From Tetrahymena thermophila SB210 (lineage: Eukaryota; Ciliophora; Oligohymenophorea; Hymenostomatida; Tetrahymenidae): a DNA stretch of 64,000 bases. Under the pieces are notes generated by a model, which was not told the DNA's origin, searched no databases, and saw nothing but the letters and a program-made list of their open reading frames with translations. The position numbers and the translations under genes are program-made. Position 1 is the stretch's first letter. Every line of letters begins with the position of its first letter. Location: NCBI RefSeq assembly GCF_000189635.1, contig NW_002476027.1, forward strand, positions 124,001-188,000, given 5' to 3'. This document shows, piece by piece, positions 13,801-26,200 of this stretch.

Positions 13801-16800
13801 ACTTTAATTTTTTATTTACAAAAAATTCTATTATTATTTTTCATTATCTTCGCTTTTTAATTTTTGATATGATTAAACACTAGTTTCTTAATTTATTAAA
13901 TCTGTATCCAGTAACAGTTTTGTGAAATCAGTTTTCTATTCTCTTTACTATTCTTAAGAGTTTTAATTTCTTGAAGACTATATTTTTTCATTTTCTCTTG
14001 GCTGTATAAATTATATTTCATTTTTACAAATCTAATTTTTTTAAAATACACTAGATTCTACTCTTTGATGATGTAGTAGTGTATTATATCTAGTAGGATA
14101 AACGGTTTTAGAATTAGAAGCTGTATCGTTAATTATAGAAGTTGTATCAAAAACTGTAATTTAAATTTGTTATGAGTTTTATTTTTTTTAATTTATTTTA
14201 TTATTTTATCTATTTTTAATTTTATTTTCGCTTTCTGATTTAATATCTCGAGCACCTAAAACTTAAAATGAAAATTGGTTTTTATTTTTCATAAATGCAT
14301 TTTAATTTTTAACTTAAGATGAGCTTTTTCTCAAAAAATTATTTGTTGGTGATTATAAATTATATAATTTGTTATTAAGTTGTGAATTATATTTATCATA
14401 ATTTTATTGTGTTTTTAGAGTTTTTAACCTCTCAGTTGAATCATAGTTTGTAATTTTTTCACTCTCATTTGTTTCAGTTTTTAGATAATTTTTTATAATT
14501 TAATCTATTTATATAAAATAATAAAATTAAACATTTTTAGAATTAGGTTTTTTCAAATTTATTACTTTAATTTTAATAGTTTATTGAAGGTATTTTGCTT
14601 TAAGATTTACTTTTGATCATAATAAATTCTTATTAAATTTAATTTTCATATTTTTCTTTACTTGACTATTATATTTTTTTAATAAATCTTGGATCACAAA
14701 ATAAATTGTTGACAAAAGAAGATTTTATAGAAGAAGATGGTCTATTGATATCCTTTGATTGGCTTAAACTTTTAATCCTGCTGCTTTCATTATGGAACGT
14801 CTGTCTTTTCCCTTTTGAAAAATCTTAACTTTATTAATTTAAATTTTATTTTTTATCTTAGAAAACCACACTACTTGGTCTTTACTATTTAATAACTATT
14901 ATCGGCTGTTAGTTGTTAGAAAAAAAGATTTCATTATTTTACTAAGGTGTGATGGTAATTGAACTTTTTCGTACTGAGCGAATATCGTTATCTAGATTTA
15001 TTATTTAAAAATCTTTTTATTAATTATGATAAGTATAAAGAAAATAATAAGCACAAATATTATTTAATTTATTTAAGTTTAAAATCTTTTTTAATCTTCA
15101 GTAAAGTATTAAATTTTTTAATAATTTTTTGGTTCTTATTGAATCATTTTTAAAATTTTTAAATATTTTGCTTATAAAAAGAAAATTTGAAATATTTTTG
15201 AACTGCTTTGCTTTATGTTTAATTAATTAATTATTTATTTATTTAAAAAAAGAAATTATTTTTACTCGAATTATGGAGTAAATTTTGGAAAGTGCATCTA
15301 GAATTGCTATTTTGCGCCTAAGAATTAATTGGAGAGAGAATATTATTAAATTTCTACTGTGAAAAAGTCATATTTTAATTCTTATTATCATTCAAAACTT
15401 ATTAACTTAGCCTATCCTAATTAATGTTTTGGTTTTTAAATATTTCATCACCATCACTATTTTTTTTTTATTCTTCTAAATTATTTATATTCTATTTATT
15501 AACATTATCATTTATTAAATGAAAAGCTTCTAAGTGTTAATTTTTTTCTACATTTTCATCTAAATTATGGGTTTTATTTTTAGTTAATTTTGATTCTTGT
15601 TATTTTAAATCAATTGAATTATCTAATCTACTTGTTTAATCTTTTTATTAATTAAAACTGTCAAGTTTTAATATATTTTTAGATAATTCCTTACCGATTT
15701 AGTCTACACCTCTTCTAATTATAGGAGAAGAATTTTGTGAAAATGATTATTCCAATTTAATAAAATTATTTTCTTTATGATCCTCAATAGAGGTAATTGA
15801 GCAATCGTTTTAAAGAATAATACTTTACATTATCATATTATTACTAACAAGACTTTTCATTTTATTTTTGCTTTCAAGTTAATCTTTTTCAATGTCTGAA
15901 ATAATTTTTTAATATCTTTCTATTTCTACATTATTTTTAGCATGCTATGCCAACGATAAACTCTTTTTAAAAGCAATAGCTGCTTCTTTCAATTTTGGCT
16001 TTCTTAAATATAAATTGCCCAAATATTCACAAACTTTTTACAAAATTATGATTTTCTTCTCAAACAATTATTCTATTTCTTTTATTTAAGTTGTCTTTTT
16101 ATGTTTTAGATTAATATACATAGAATTTTAATTGAAATTTTCATTTAATGAAGCTAGATTCGAACTTAAAAAAATATTATTGTTGCTCGTTTTTTCAGAT
16201 TAATTTTATCCATTATTCTTTTCAAGCATCATATACCCATTAACTTTTTCTAGAAGCTCGGTAAAAATGTTTTCTAAATAAAAAATACACTTTAATGCAA
16301 ATTTTTCATAATTGTCAATCTAATTTAAGCAAATAAAGGCCTCGCATATTTAGAAAAGTAAAATATCGTATGAGCTTTTGAAATCTTACATGAAATATTA
16401 TTCTATAAAAATATAATCAATCTTCACATTTGAAATTAAGTTGTAAACATCAAGTAAAACAGATAAACTTTATCCTATTTCCTAATTCATTTTTAAAGCC
16501 ACACTAATATTTACTTTACACATCATCAATAATTTATACCACTCATATTCTCCATTCATCTCATAGCTTTAGAATTCAGTTCTCTAATTGTAAATTAGTC
16601 TACTTTACTTTTCAAAAAGGTGAATTGCCTCTTCTATTTTTCCTTCTTCCAGTATTTTTAATCCTGATTTAGTAAACTATTCAATACTTTATTGATAAGT
16701 TTCAAGATTATTTTAATGTCTATGAGTACTTCTACTTCTCTATTAAAATTTAATTAAATTTAATCCATTATTAAAATAAATTGTTTATATTTACTGATGT

Positions 16801-16824
16801 TTCAGGCTAATTGATATCCTGCAT
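4816..16824 (-). CDS. Giant TPR/IQ-motif protein, copy B of a tandem pair
   Basis: A roughly 3,700-residue multi-exon gene. It starts with a 10-codon exon (MQDINQPETS) at 16824, and TGA is at 4816-4818. Order: TPR-like helices (LKILEEGKIEEAIHLFEK; LGNLYLRKPKLKEAAIAFKK), about 1,000 residues of Ser/Asn/Gln-rich linker, an IQ motif (RAARIIQTFVKMQIF, near 11772-11820) expected to bind calmodulin-like proteins, then several ordered blocks. Introns with matching phase: 16740-16794, 15135-15265, 14942-15054, 14505-14532, 11874-11940, 11440-11518, 11232-11260, 9424-9477, 9008-9064, 8408-8430, 7151-7306, 6652-6679. Splicing around 10470-10900 is unresolved. Isolated ATG and TGA codons near 15147, 11480, 8404 and 7138 could suggest four or five genes, but those gaps are intron-sized and copy A shows the same domain order without breaks, so I infer one gene. 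Function unknown. Confidence 0.75.
6652..6679 (-). other. 28-nt intron in giant gene B
   Basis: GTAAATTAAT...AAAACAG on the minus strand. Removing it restores the frame between the 7138-6680 and 6651-4816 coding blocks; the phase is 0 on both sides. Confidence 0.65.
8408..8430 (-). other. 23-nt intron in giant gene B
   Basis: GTAAGTTAAT...CTAAAAAG on the minus strand, the shortest intron I can support. It contains no stop of its own, but without its removal the upstream frame ends at a TGA 10 codons later. After removal the frame runs on into the 8407-7307 block. Confidence 0.7.
11232..11260 (-). other. 29-nt intron in giant gene B
   Basis: GTTTAGAAAT...CCAATTAG on the minus strand, phase 0. 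It joins the Ser/Asn-rich block ending at 11261 to the block that begins at 11231. Confidence 0.5.
14505..14532 (-). other. 28-nt intron in giant gene B
   Basis: GTTTAATTTT...TAAATAG on the minus strand, phase 1. It connects a Ser-rich exon in one frame to the 2.5-kb open frame downstream. Confidence 0.7.
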
Positions 16825-17247
16825 TTATATACCCCTAGCTAACTTTAATTGTGTTTAAAATTAAATTCAATTGTTTTATTCTTAGTATAAATATTAGAGC
16901 TAATTCTACTATTTATATCAACTAATTTATGAATGAAAATATTGTTTTTGTTTTAAAGTTAATTAAATCTAATAAAAGAAGTTAATTCCTACTTTTAATT
17001 AAAAATGTTTGTCATTTAAAAAATAAAGTTATAATGCACTTTAATTAATAAATACTAACAGAAATTGTAATTTAATTATATTAAAAGCATATAAGATTTG
17101 ATTGAATTTATGAATTATTATAAAATTTTGAAATTAACATTCACCTTTATAAAATATATAAAATTTTACTTTATTTTAATTACTCCATCAAAAAAAAGAT
17201 TTACAGAATTAATTTGATAGACTACTATTGTAGCATCTATATAAGTG
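16825..17247. other. Spacer between the two giant paralogues
   Basis: Only 423 nt separate the end of copy A from the start of copy B. It is A/T-rich and must contain the 3' end of A and the promoter of B. I see no recognisable motif. Confidence 0.65.
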
Positions 17248-20200
17248 TCAAGAATTTACTTAGTAATATGTTGAAATCATTAACGCATTTTTAAATGTCA
17301 AAAATATTCTTCTACCTATTTCAGAATACTATTTGAGCTTAAGCAATTATTTTACAAATGGAATTTAGTAGCAAATCTATTTGAATTTGATCTTTTGTTT
17401 GACTCTTTTTTATGTTTTAATATTCCATATTTCAGCAAAGAATTTTCTTTTTGAAGTTTAGTAATAAATTGCTATCATTTACAATGGCTTTTTAGTGAAG
17501 ACACCTCTATACATTATGATAAAATGCTTTTAATTGGGATCAATTAAGCGCTAAATATTTATATCACAATTAATCTAAACCTTAGGCTCAAATTTAACAG
17601 CTTCTTCGATATTTGAAAAATAAGAAGGTTAAGCTAGCAGAATTGTTTTTAAACGACTATTAAATCCTGAGAGTCTAGAAGTAGAGGGAGAATTGAAATT
17701 AGCCTTTTTCTCAGCACTACTTTAATCATTTTTACTAAAATTAACACCCCTTAATGATTTATTCATTCCTAATCCTTTTAATAATTAGTTTGGTTGCTAA
17801 TTTTATTGAGTTGCTTATTAGCTTTAAAGTTATTAGTTGCTATTTGAAACTAAACTAAACCTACTTTTTACTTTATTTATGAGATTTTATTATTTTTCTT
17901 CCTTTTCTTACTGCTCTGGAGCTTTATCAGATTAATAGGTATTTGGTGTTAAAAAGCTTCTCTTATTTTGATTGTCTTTCTAGTTTTTTGGAGATTTTTC
18001 AGATAGGACTATTGCCATAGTATTACGCCTTTGCTTATTAGCTGTGAGAACATTCTCAAAATGCTTATAAGCATTTCCTTGTTTCTTTTACTATTCTTAG
18101 TAGTACTCTTCGTCTTCATAGAGTGCAGAAGGCAAATAATTTTCTCTAATTTTATTTTTAATCATACTTGCCATACAAACAAAATCAGAGCTAACAAAAC
18201 AATAATTTTCTGGATAGTAGTTGCTTTATTCTTGCTCTTCCTTAATTTCTTCCTCTTCTTGATCAAAATAAGCATCATTGTCTTTAAGTGGAATTTATAA
18301 AGGGGAATTAATCATAACACTTTTGGCTGCTTTTTATATCATCATAGTTGTTTTATTGTTATTCGACTGCATATCTTAAAAAATATTTTTGAAAGAACTA
18401 GATTTATTTTGTAGCTTTTCAAGTATTGATGAGCGATTTGATGAAATTTTAGATTTTGCTTATTGATCTGTTACATTTCTTTGAGGTTAAGAAGGCTTAT
18501 TAATTAGTTATCTGGGTGCACTCTTTTTATTGGTGCTTCTGAATCTCTCAACATATTAACTGAGATTATTTTTATTCTCATTGAAGTACTATTACAGTAG
18601 TAAGTTCATGCACAATTTTTCATTTTCGGTTTACAGCTTCTCAAAAAAGTTAATTCTAATAAAGACATCCCATTTAATAGCCTCCTCCAAGTAAAGCGAA
18701 ACTGAATTTCCTAACATTTCCTTTTCCAGCAATTCCTTTTCATATTTATTTTTTACTTACTAAAAGTATTCTTCAGTTTCTTATTCCTAAGAGCCATGTG
18801 CTAGAATACCTTACTATCTTTCATTTTCATCATCTAATTAAATTATTGGAGATCTTTCATCCTAAGAAGATTATGAGGATGAGTCTGATGAAGAATAAGA
18901 AGATTAAGAAGAATTTGAGGAGGAGTCTGAAGAAGAGCTGGATTATTTCTTTTTCTTATGTTTTTTTTATCTTGATGAACTTATATGCTAAGAATCGTTA
19001 CTATATTGAGGCTTATTATTTATCCTAACATTTTTAAAACTTTTTTGATGCTTTTACTAAAATTTAGGAGAATCGAGATAAAGCAGTAGCTTACTTTTAA
19101 TTTTTTATGGTTGTTTTTCAATAGTGACTTAAACCTATACATTATCTTAACTTCTTAAGTGTGTTATAAAAGTAGCTAATATTTCTTTAAGTAAACCTTT
19201 AAATGAATCCACAACAAACAATAATTTTCCTTACTCATTAACTCTTACCTCCATTTATTCAATAATTTTTTCCCAAATCTTTATTAAAATATTTTATAAA
19301 TTTAGCTTTAAATTACAAAAAATAAAAAGAAAAAAATTACTTTTAATTCAAGAACATCTGTAGCTTCAAGTTGATTTTTTTCAAATATTTTAAGGAATTA
19401 ATTTGGTTTATTTTTATAAGAAAACTTATCAAAAGAAACTCTTTTGTGTTTGCTTTGCAGGTATGATTGGTAGTAAGTGTTTATTTAAGAGGGTTGCTCT
19501 TTATTATCTATTTATTTAGTTTCAGTTGGATCAATCTTATTAACATAGTTTTACTCAACTAGAAATTCATTAAAGGTAAGTTACCTCTTTAATTTACGCT
19601 TTACATTCTGCTTTGACTGTACTTCTATGCTTTCAGATATTTCATCTTCATTAATTATCTCATTACTATCTTTAAATCCAATACTTTTACTGTTTTTTAA
19701 GATAGATATTTATCTTTTTGTTTATTTTCTCAGTTTGCTTTTCCTTTATTAGTCATTTATTGTAATACTTGAATCCATATTTTAAATGCTATTTTAAGAG
19801 CTACCATCATCTTTGATATGAGCAAAAGATCTAATTTACATTTTTTAGTGATCAATCATACTATTTGAGCTAGCTAAATGTTAAGAAAAGTATTCATTAT
19901 AATACTTTTCATATCTAAATTTAGTTGAACTTATATATTTTGTTGAAGAGTAAAACTTTTAATTGTGCTCTTACTATTGAATATTCAGTTTATCAATGTA
20001 TTTTTTAGGGCTTATTACAATATCGCTTTCATATTTTCTAGTAAAATCAAGATATCTTTCTTTTTTAAAAGATTTTATAACCTCTACTATATTAGGATTT
20101 TCCCAAAATATAAACGGAAACAAATTTTCCATAAATCCAGGATTAAATCTCCAAAGGTCACTGGGATACATATTTGTAAACCATTTTCTTCCACTTTTAG

Positions 20201-23200
20201 GTATGTAAATTTCTATGCAATAATAGTCTAAAATGTCGAATCTTTTTTAAAAATAAAAAATTTTTTTTTTCCCCAATTTAAATTAATTTCAATTTTATTT
20301 TACAAATAAAATATTGAATTAAAATTAAATATGTAAATATTTATTTACCTTCTTACTGTAATTATTGTATATTAGTTGAGTATTTTTTTGATTCCTATAA
20401 ATATAACTTTTTAAGACCTGAGCACAGGAGTTAAAAACGTTTTGTTAGTTAAAATAGATTTTGTCAATGCTAATGGCTCTGGAGTGGGATCAAAGCTGTT
20501 CAACAAATCGTATTTTGATTTTTTTGTGTTTTTATTTAAATTTGATAGTGGTAACTTAAAATTAGGGAACTATTTTGTGTTAAAATATACTAACTTTTCA
20601 CAAAGTAAATAAACCATATTAATGATCTTTTCTTTATCAAGACAAATTTCTGATGTGAATTCTTTTGAAATCAAATCTTTTTTTAAATTGGTTAAATAAT
20701 TTTTAATTGAAAAATATCAAATTATAGTTTATAATTTATACGTTAAATATCTTCTATGGTAAAAACTAATTTGGAGTAGCTATTTCTCATCTTTTTAGAG
20801 AATAAATGTAGACATATGAACACAGAGCGATGAGATGTAAACATTGGATTAGTTGAATAAACTACTGTTTGCACTATTGTTTTTCCTAGATCCTTAATAT
20901 TGCAATACTAAGAGACTTTCTATGAATTAAAATATGAAGTAAGTAAAAAGTTTTATTCGTGCTTGTGGGAAGAGAGGAAATTAGAGATTAATGTAAGTTT
21001 AATTCTAGTCAAAAATAGCTGCAAATAGCTTTGCTCTTTGAAAAAGGTATCTGCATTCTTAAGCAAATCATAAAGTGCTTCATCTTTTTCGTTATATTTC
21101 TAAAGGAATTTGTTAATGTGTGTCTCTTTATTTTATTCTATGTAGCTACCAAAATAAACTCTGCTAAAAAATCCAATATTCTTATTTAAAAAATTAAGCT
21201 AATATACTGGGATTTTAGTTTCTTAGCTATACTAAATAATATTAATTAGCTTTTCTATATTTTCCTTTCCTTTGATAATTACCTGATCAATCTATTAGTT
21301 ATTTATTGGATTATAAATTTTAACAATAGAAGTAAGCTCTTCTTCATCTAGATATTGGAAAGGTTTATATTTTTTAAATTGTATTATCATAGATTGCATG
21401 CTGCCTTATTGTTTATTTCTAATTTGATAAATTAATCTGATTTTCTTATAATCTATTTTCTTAGCTCTTTTAAAAAGTTAAAAGTTATTTATACCTTGAA
21501 ATCAAAATAAATTAAATTACGTATTGTAAAATTCTAAAATTTCGACATCTCCTTATGAAACAAGTGTTCTTTCATTAACTCTGCTAATGTGTTCGTTATT
21601 CTAATCTATCGAAGTCTAATTTACATTTCTTTCAACTTTTAAGATATTTTATTTTAATTTAGCTGAAGCCTTTAAAACTCTAGAAAGTAGAGATACGGAC
21701 TATCTACTTTTTGAAATTAGGTTATTAAAATTAACTTGTTTATTCTAAGCATTTTAAGTACCTTCAGATTTTTCTCTTGGTACTTCTAAGTTAAGTTTAA
21801 TTTGGTAGTATTAATTATCTGATATAGGTTTATACGCTTTCTGCTGAATAATATTAAGCAGTTCTCTAATATCATCTTATTCTAAATTTTCTTTTATCGC
21901 AGTGAAATCTAATTGTTAATTTCTCTTTTATGGTAAAAGAAATAAGCTTATATTTTCTTTTGCATAGTCATATGCAATATTATTTGAAGTGTTTTAAGAA
22001 AAAATCTTTGATGTAGTATCATCACTGCCATATATTTCATATACACTTTAAGCTCTGTTATTAATATCATATTAACTGTTTTCATAAGTATTTTCTAATC
22101 CATTACTTGAATAATTTGTAGTATTTTTGTCAAATTTTATCTTTTTCTTATACTTACTAGTATATATTAAGTTAATCTTACAATTTTCAATGTATATTTT
22201 TCCTTGCAACTACTTTTGCAAAGAAATAGCTTGTTTTATATCAAACCCCTTTCTATAAATAAACTAATTATAAAATTATTATTATTTAAAAGAATTATAT
22301 TTTGAATACTTCAATTATTTAGAATGCCAATTATAAAAATAATTTTTGTTTTTGATATAAAAAGAAAATAAAAAAATACTTTGTTGAAATTAAAGGCCTT
22401 TTAAAAGTTATAATTTAACTGAAATTCTTAATTTTCTCCTAGTTATTCTTCATCTACTGGTTTTTAAAGCATATTTAAGTCATTACTTGGGAAAAACTCA
22501 TCAATAAACTAAAATAGATTAAGAGTTAATTCGTCAGACCACTTTCCTTTCATGTTACACTAAAATAATTGCAAAACAACATTTATTCCATCTTTTTTTT
22601 CTATATCTATTTCTTATTGCTATTCTGAAACCAAAAATATCTTTAACACAGCTCTATAGAATTCTTTATTTTTTTTAACTATTGCTTACAATATTGTTTG
22701 GCTAAAATAGTTTTAAATTAATAAATAAATATTAAAATACATATATTTTTTTAATAAAAAATTACTTCTGATAAAATGGATTCAAGTATAATTCTGGTAT
22801 ATAAAAATATTTGTTATTTGATATTTCTTCAAAGTAACGAAACTATCTCCAATACTATATTTACTTCATTCTATACCTTGTCTTTTTTTCATCTAAATGC
22901 TTTATAAGTGGTTTATACTCTTAATCTTCAATATTATTACTGGCGTCTAACTAATTAGGTACAAGTTCTGAATTTGCTTCATCTATTTTATTTGTAATTA
23001 TCTTGTTGGCTAAATTATTTTAAGGATTGTTTTAGCCTTAATAAGTTGATTACTATAGAGCTTCTTCTTAGTTTTCTTCTACTATAGTTGTCGCTTTCTT
23101 AAAACTTCTTTTATAAATTTATGTTATTTTTTCATTTTTTAGCTATTCACTATTAAAAAAAGGGGTGTCATTTATTTCATCGTAAGAGGGAGATAAAGGA

Positions 23201-26200
23201 TATTCAAATTATTGTTTACTCTAATAATTTTTTTATAAGAGCAATTATTAATCGCTATCAGCGTCTTAGGTATATCCGGAACCTTTTTTCTTTAAATCTA
23301 AGGAATAATTATTCAAATTATTATTTATATTATTTTCATCTTCATAAAATGATATCTAATTTTTAGGCTGCAATTTTTAAGATTAAGAAAGGGGAGTATA
23401 TTATTATTGTGATAAAAACATATGATTGTTATTTTAAGCATAAGGAGACTTTGGAACATCATTTTTCGAAAGCTGAAAAGGAGAAACAGGTGTTTAATTA
23501 TTTTTAGGAGTACCATTCAATAAATTAGGAATAATCAAATTATCATCTATGTATTCTTAAAATTATTCTCCCCCTTATCTTCTAGATATCTGAGAATTTT
23601 CTTGTCTACTATGCTTACTTGACGTCATGTGAGTATTGCTTGATGACAACATTACATTATTCTAATTTAAACTTTATTAAGCTTCTCTCATTCGTTATTC
23701 AAGCATCTTTTAAAAGAAAAGACTACTTCTTCTTGAATTATTTCCTTTCATCAAATTATTTTATGATTACTATTATAACTAAGGGTGGGCTGAAGGAGAT
23801 TTCAAACTTTATTATTAAGGAGAAAGAAATTAAGGGGAATTAGTCATTATAGATGAATATTTATTGTTAATCTAAATTAATGGATTAATAGATATATTTT
23901 TAGAAGATTTTGTCTTTTTGCCTAAAGTACTAATAATATTTTGGACACCTGTAGGCTCCTTTATTTAATAGTTTTTAGAACTATTATCTTCTAACATTAA
24001 ATCACTTTATAGATCAATAGAGAGACTATTATTCTGATTTTTATATTAACTTGGAAGCTAAATAGAAGATTAAGAATAATGAATCTAATTTTGAAAATCT
24101 AGCAATTCTTGTGCCATTAAGTTTTCCTAGTCTTTACCAAAAATATTAGCTGGAGTTAAAGGTGAATCTATTCCACTTTCGTTTCTCATCAATTTAATAA
24201 ACTTTTTATTTAATAATAGTTTGACTTATTAAATAAAATATTTATACAAAATAATTAATTAATTAATTAATTACATTTTAACTGCCATCTTTGGTAATAT
24301 TCTTTTTTAATAAAGATATATTGAGCTTTGGTGGTTAGGTGGTGGCAGAAAGCATGCTTTTGTGTGGTGTAAATGATTCTTTTTATTACTGGTCTAGTGC
24401 GTCATCAATAGAACAAGAAGAAGATATTTTTTTATTTGAGATTTTATTATAAGATAGAATTAAGTTAGTTGTAAACTCAGGTAAGTTATGATTAGATATG
24501 AGATGAAATTTTTTATCAATTTAATGTATTGAAATTCTCTAGCTTTTTAATTCAAGATCCCTTATCTTTGCCTTTCTAATAACTAAAAACTACCTCAGAG
24601 ATTTCAAATTATTTTCATAAACATTTGAATTCTCTTGCAACTTATCTTGTATTGATGTATTGCTTGATATATTTCCATTTTAGACAATTTAATTTTCTGA
24701 GATATTTATAACTTTACCATTTTCCTATTTATTTATTTTAAAAATCATTAATTAAATATATGTAAAATGTATTGAATCATCTTACTTTCTTTGTAAAAAT
24801 TGTATATTTTGGAATCAAAAAAGATAACTTTTCAAACACTTAAATTAATTCTTGCACGTGAATATCTGAGATATATACGTAACTTTATGAGTTAGAACAG
24901 AATTGATATTTTTTTTTGTTAGTTAATTCATATCTTTAGATTTCTACTTCTTCTTGCTCTCTAACCTATTCTCTCTTTTCTTCCATACCATCTAAAAGCG
25001 CAAAAAAGACTTTATTTTCTGAGTCGTTTTAATTTAACTAAAATATCTCCCAATTAGCTAGTAAATTTTTGCTTTTAAAGTAGTAATTCAAAAACTCACT
25101 GGCTAAGCTCCACTTAGTGGCCTTTTTTACTTGCGATAAACTTTAGAGATCCTAAATTCCAACTTTGAATTTTAATGGAAGAATGCCTTAGAATTACTCA
25201 ACTTATAGGTGAAACTTCATGTTTACTGATACTTCATCTTTTTGCACCTATTAAAAAAAGGTGTTAAAATTCTAAAAATTTCAAATTCTTTTAATTACAA
25301 CAACATTAACGTTAAAATCTTGTATTTTCCATAACTAAAGGCCTACTTAGTACTAAAATAAATAAAATTTTAGAGGTAAAATTGGTTTTATTTGTAAATC
25401 ATTTAGATTTTCCCTAGCTTCAATAGCTTATTTATTTTTAAAAGCATCCCTGAAGTAACTTATTATTTTAGGAGAAGAAACAGAAGTACTTCTATGATAA
25501 TTATGCTAATGAGGCATTAAATTTTACTGATTATACTAAGAAGGAATATTTGTTTATGATCCTACAGCCTGACTTGTTTCAATTACTTTTGGGAAGAAAT
25601 ATTGACTCCTTTAGTACTTGGTCGGTGAAGGGGATTTAAAATTAAATGACTATTTCTTAATAGAAAGCTAAGATTTAAATGAGCCATCACTTATCTTTTT
25701 CTAACGTGCACCGTGATTAACAGAATTATCAATTTAATTAATATTAATCTACAAATTAAGATTATTTTTGCTAAATTTTATATTTTAAGTTGTAATCTAA
25801 TTATTGGAATTAGTATTGCTGCTATTGGTTTAACCTTAAATACTAATATTATTATTATTATTATTTCTATATTCCATTATACTAGTTGTAGGACCTTCGA
25901 TGTTATTTTTAGTGCTCATGGTAATAACTTAATCCATTTAGTTTTTAAACCCATTTTTATAGTCTCTCCAAAATAATTATATAAATCTTGCTGCTGCATT
26001 TCTTTTTTGCAAAATCATTTCATTTATTGATTCTCTATGCTTATTTACTCTAATTTTTAAATCACTTATATCCTGAAGAATCGAATCTTTAACCAGCGAT
26101 TTTCTCTAAAAAATTTAATCAGAGGCTCTTCTTTTCTTTGCCTAAAAACAAAAGTATCTTTTTAGATAAATATTTAAAACTTAAATGATATACTGAGTTA

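Noticed and set aside
18031-18300. Plus-strand hydrophobic 89-codon frame
   Set aside because: Antisense of an acidic segment in giant gene A, which has a continuous minus-strand frame here.
17248-19254. A separate 668-codon gene starting MEVRVNEQGK at 19254
   Set aside because: The frame continues upstream through IWEKIIEQ and a phase-matched intron (19279-19340) into giant gene A, and copy B has the homologous segment in the middle of its protein.
23325-23516. Minus-strand 63-codon frame with hydrophobic residues
   Set aside because: It is an alternative frame of giant gene A; the neighbouring frame is open for much longer and gives the Ser/Gln-rich linker typical of the rest.
25713-25976. 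Plus-strand 87-codon frame rich in Ile
   Set aside because: Antisense of an Asn-rich stretch in giant gene A; AAT repeats read as ATT.
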